A stretch of DNA of 15,678 nt from Candidatus Merdimorpha stercoravium. GTDB taxonomy: Bacteria; Bacteroidota; Bacteroidia; Flavobacteriales; UBA1820. The notes under the pieces are model-generated. The model saw only the letters and a program-made list of their open reading frames with translations. It was not told the origin of the DNA and did not search any database. The position numbers and the translations under genes are program-made. Positions 13,072 to 15,678 of this stretch are shown one piece after another (the stretch's first letter is position 1; every line of letters begins with the position of its first letter). Where the stretch lies: NCBI GenBank assembly GCA_018715295.1, contig DVLY01000072.1, positions 1-15,678 of the forward strand, given 5' to 3'.

Positions 13072-15516
13072 TTACTGCGGGTCCACGTCGATCACGATCC
13101 GTACGTTGCGGAATGCTTTCTCGGCCGTCAGCACTGCCACGGCATTGCGGATGGCGTTTTTTGCTCCCGAGAGCGAGATGTTCTCGGGGAGTTTGACGTA
13201 GAGGTGCTGGATAAAATAATTGTTGATCCGGGGGATGTAGTAGTAGTCCGGGCCCAGGACATTTTCGGCAAAGAGTTCGCGCAGGCGGCCGGCCAGCAGG
13301 CCGGCCGCCGCGTCGAGCGTTTGGGGGGTCTTGTGGCGCAGGACGATGCGCACCATTCGGCAGAAAGGCGGATAACGGAATTCCAGGCGGTGCGACAGGA
13401 TGGTCCGGTACATCGCCCGGTAATCCGAAGTCAGCACATGGCGGATCACCTCGTGCTGCGGATCGTAGGTCTGGATCACCACCCGTCCCTGTTCTTTCCG
13501 CCCGGCGCGGCCGGCCACCTGGCTCAAGAGTTGGAATCCCCGCTCGAAGGCACGGAAATCGGGGCTTTTGAATACATTGTCCGCATTGAGGATGCCCACG
13601 AGGGAAACATGGTCGAAGTCCAGCCCTTTGGCGATCATCTGCGTGCCGATCAGGATGTCGGCGCGGCCTTGCTCGAACGTCTGAAGGATGTTCCGGTAGG
13701 AGTTTTTCCCACTGGTGGTATCGGTGTCCATCCGCAGGATGCGGGCCGACTCGAACAACCGGGCCGCCTCGTCCTCCACCTGCTGGGTGCCGAACCCTTT
13801 GGTGTCCAGGCGCGGCGAACCGCACACCGGGCACACCGTAGGGCGATGTTCCCAGTAGCCGCAGTAGTGGCAGCGCAGGGTGTCGCTGGTCTTGTGGTAG
13901 GTCAGGCTCACCTCGCAGTGGTGGCATTGCGGCACCCAACCGCAGTCGCGGCATTGCATCACCGGTGCGTATCCCCTTCGGTTTTGGAACAGGATCACTT
14001 GCTTTTTCTCCCCGAGCGCCTCCTGTACCGCTTCGATCAGTTCGAGGGAAAAGTGTCCCTTCATCCGTCCCTGCGTGTAGGCCTCCCGGATGTCCACCAC
14101 CGAGATCCGGGGCATCTCCACCTCGCCGTATCGCCGGGGGAGTTCCGCCAAGGCATACTTCCCCGTTTCGGCATGGTGGTAACTCTCCACCGAAGGCGTG
14201 GCCGAGCCCAGCAGGACGTTCGCCCCGGAAAATTTCCCCAGCACGATCGCCGTATCCCGTCCGTGGTAGCGCGGAGCCGGGTCTTGCTGCTTGTAACTCG
14301 GCTCGTGTTCCTCGTCCACGATGATCAGTCCCAAGCGGCTCATCGGCAAAAACACTGCGCTGCGGGCACCCAGCACCAGGTCAAAGCGGTTTTCTCCCTC
14401 GCCCTGTACCCGTTTCCAGACTTCGGCGCGCTCCATCTCGTTGTAGCGGGAGTGGAACACCCCGGTCTTTTCCCCGAAATAGGCTTTCATCCGCCCCACC
14501 AGCTGCGTAGTCAGGGCGATTTCCGGCAGCAGGTACAGCACTTGTTTCCCCTGCCGGATCGTCTGGTCGATCAGCCGGGCGTACAATTCCGTCTTGCCCG
14601 AACCGGTTACCCCGTGCAGCAGCACCGTTTTCCCTTGGGAAAAACCCTCGCGGATCGCCTCCAAAGCCCGGGTCTGGTCCTCGCTCAAGGTCCTGGGCTC
14701 TTTCCTTTGCTCTCCCTTGCCCTGCAAGCGGTCCGTCTCCCGTTTTTCGACTACGACAATGCCCTTTTTGGCCAAAGCCTCCACCGCTGAAGCCTTTCCC
14801 CCGCAGAGCTCGACCAAGTCCTTTTTCGGCACCGAAAGACAACCCTTGGTCCGTTGATCCAACAGCGCCATCAGCACCAGACGTTGCCGCTCGCTGCGCG
14901 CCGTCGCTTCGAATGCCTCCCGGAGAGCCTCCGGGGATTCCTGGCAGCGGTCCGAGAGGCGCACCACGCTTTCTTTCTTCGGGGTGTATCGTTGGGCATA
15001 TTCCCGGAACACCCTCAACCATCCCTGTGCGATCATCTTCCGGACGACGGGCAGGGCGTTTTTCCGTTGGAGGATCGCCGAGACATCCTCGATCGAGAGA
15101 CTCGGGTTGTTTTCCAACGCTTCGAATATCAGGAATTCCGCGTCGGACAACTCCGCCTCGGCTACTTCGCTTTCCGTCCGCTCGATCTTCGTGGTGCTTT
15201 CCAGCATCATCGCCGCCGGCATCGCCGCTCGCATCACTTCGCCGGGCGTGCAGGCGTAGTAGTCGGCCACCCATTGCCACAGGCGCAGTTGCTCGCGGGT
15301 GATGCTCGGGGTCGTCTCCAGGATCTCGACGATCTCCTTCGGTTGGTAACCCTCGGGTTCGGCCTGGGAAAGCCCCGTGATGACGCCGGTGTACAGGGCC
15401 CCGCGCAGTTCGACCGCTACCCGGCATCCGAAAAGGTCGTCGTCTGTCTCCCGGGGCAGCTTGTAGGTCAGGCTTTTGGCCAAATTCAGCGGTAAGAGTA
15501 CTTCGGCGTATCGCAT
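13072..15516 (-). CDS. priA: Primosomal protein N' (replication restart helicase PriA)
   Basis: PriA recognises repaired or abandoned forks, unwinds the lagging arm 3'-5' and starts replisome reloading. The 814-residue product has the N-terminal 3'-end-binding domain (about 1-105, starting RYAEVLLPL), a winged-helix region, Walker A GVTGSGKT (302-309), the DEEH box (401-404), the aromatic-rich loop QQDPAPRYHGRD (410-421) and motif III GSATPS (437-442). The zinc-binding insert has all eight cysteines (522, 525, 531, 534, 549, 552, 562, 565). The late helicase motifs GTQMIAKGLDF and QVAGRAGR follow. It is longer than E. coli PriA (732), as Bacteroidota versions often are. The start ATG at 15514-15516 is the family N-terminus. 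A weak -7-like box TAATATTG is at 15544-15537 on the minus strand. No terminator is evident between it and recG. Confidence 0.97.
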   Translation of the reverse strand: MRYAEVLLPLNLAKSLTYKLPRETDDDLFGCRVAVELRGALYTGVITGLSQAEPEGYQPKEIVEILETTPSITREQLRLWQWVADYYACTPGEVMRAAMPAAMMLESTTKIERTESEVAEAELSDAEFLIFEALENNPSLSIEDVSAILQRKNALPVVRKMIAQGWLRVFREYAQRYTPKKESVVRLSDRCQESPEALREAFEATARSERQRLVLMALLDQRTKGCLSVPKKDLVELCGGKASAVEALAKKGIVVVEKRETDRLQGKGEQRKEPRTLSEDQTRALEAIREGFSQGKTVLLHGVTGSGKTELYARLIDQTIRQGKQVLYLLPEIALTTQLVGRMKAYFGEKTGVFHSRYNEMERAEVWKRVQGEGENRFDLVLGARSAVFLPMSRLGLIIVDEEHEPSYKQQDPAPRYHGRDTAIVLGKFSGANVLLGSATPSVESYHHAETGKYALAELPRRYGEVEMPRISVVDIREAYTQGRMKGHFSLELIEAVQEALGEKKQVILFQNRRGYAPVMQCRDCGWVPQCHHCEVSLTYHKTSDTLRCHYCGYWEHRPTVCPVCGSPRLDTKGFGTQQVEDEAARLFESARILRMDTDTTSGKNSYRNILQTFEQGRADILIGTQMIAKGLDFDHVSLVGILNADNVFKSPDFRAFERGFQLLSQVAGRAGRKEQGRVVIQTYDPQHEVIRHVLTSDYRAMYRTILSHRLEFRYPPFCRMVRIVLRHKTPQTLDAAAGLLAGRLRELFAENVLGPDYYYIPRINNYFIQHLYVKLPENISLSGAKNAIRNAVAVLTAEKAFRNVRIVIDVDPQ

Positions 15517-15636
15517 CCTCGTGTCTTTTTACAGTGCAATATTAAGGGAAAAAACGCAATGAACCACCTGCTGTCCCGGGAGGGGAGGGGCTTTGAAAAA
15601 AATCCATTCTGTAATTCCCTGAAAGCGAATGGTTGG

Positions 15637-15667
15637 AAAAAAACTTTCCAAAAAACCGGAAAAAAAA
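15637..15667. other. Phased A-tracts upstream of priA
   Basis: Three A-tracts (A7 at 15637-15643, A6 at 15650-15655, A8 at 15660-15667) have centres 11-12.5 bp apart, near one helical turn. Such phasing usually bends DNA. TTGGAAA / TTTCCAA (15633-15639 and 15645-15651) also form a 7-bp inverted repeat. The region is much more AT-rich than the surrounding genes. It may be the upstream region of priA or of a gene beyond the window. Confidence 0.35.
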
Positions 15668-15678
15668 TTTGGATAGAG

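Noticed and set aside
13003..14790. Plus-strand open frame of 595 codons
   Set aside because: Antisense to priA, which has all helicase and zinc motifs. No recognisable domain.
1..15678. A new defence or mobile system
   Set aside because: All genes but one are core housekeeping or common enzymes. I see no integrase, transposase, toxin-antitoxin pair, CRISPR repeats, reverse transcriptase or abrupt change in composition.

Overview
The window looks like chromosomal housekeeping DNA from a GC-rich anaerobic member of the Bacteroidota (Bacteroidales; a Rikenellaceae/Alistipes-like genome is my guess, not shown by the sequence). Four things point there. Several genes are preceded by the Bacteroidota promoter element TAnnTTTG, in two or three cases with a T-rich -33 element 19-21 nt upstream. 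Starts mostly lack Shine-Dalgarno sequences. The sigma-54 activator, RecG and PriA have Bacteroidota-like sequence by recall. A rubrerythrin is present, as expected of an anaerobe. I see no rRNA, tRNA, CRISPR array, transposase, phage gene or integrase.

Layout. Bases 1-2543 (minus strand) hold, in transcription order, an unrecognised exported protein, a sigma-54 enhancer-binding protein without a sensor domain, and rlmH. The last two are translationally coupled by an ATGA overlap. A divergent promoter region (2544-2753) leads rightward to rubrerythrin, which ends at an unusually long perfect inverted repeat (3350-3409) that contains a bidirectional terminator core. A plus-strand operon follows: prmC, a Blc-type lipocalin and a PfkB-family sugar kinase. 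It meets, tail to tail and with overlapping stop codons, a minus-strand membrane-anchored metallophosphoesterase. The right half holds three large SF2 helicase genes for stalled transcription and replication: mfd and recG on the plus strand, and priA converging on the minus strand.

How they fit together. RlmH (23S rRNA methylation) and PrmC (release-factor methylation) modify the translation machinery. Rubrerythrin handles peroxide. Mfd, RecG and PriA act in turn on stalled RNA polymerase, stalled or reversed forks and replisome reloading. Nothing here looks like a new defence or mobile system. The parts most worth a second look are non-coding: the 29-bp perfect inverted repeat, a 27-bp perfect direct repeat upstream of recG that carries the -7 promoter element, a perfect palindrome in front of the sigma-54 activator, and GC-rich palindromes sharing a core. 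Promoter and operator calls were made by eye and are inference.
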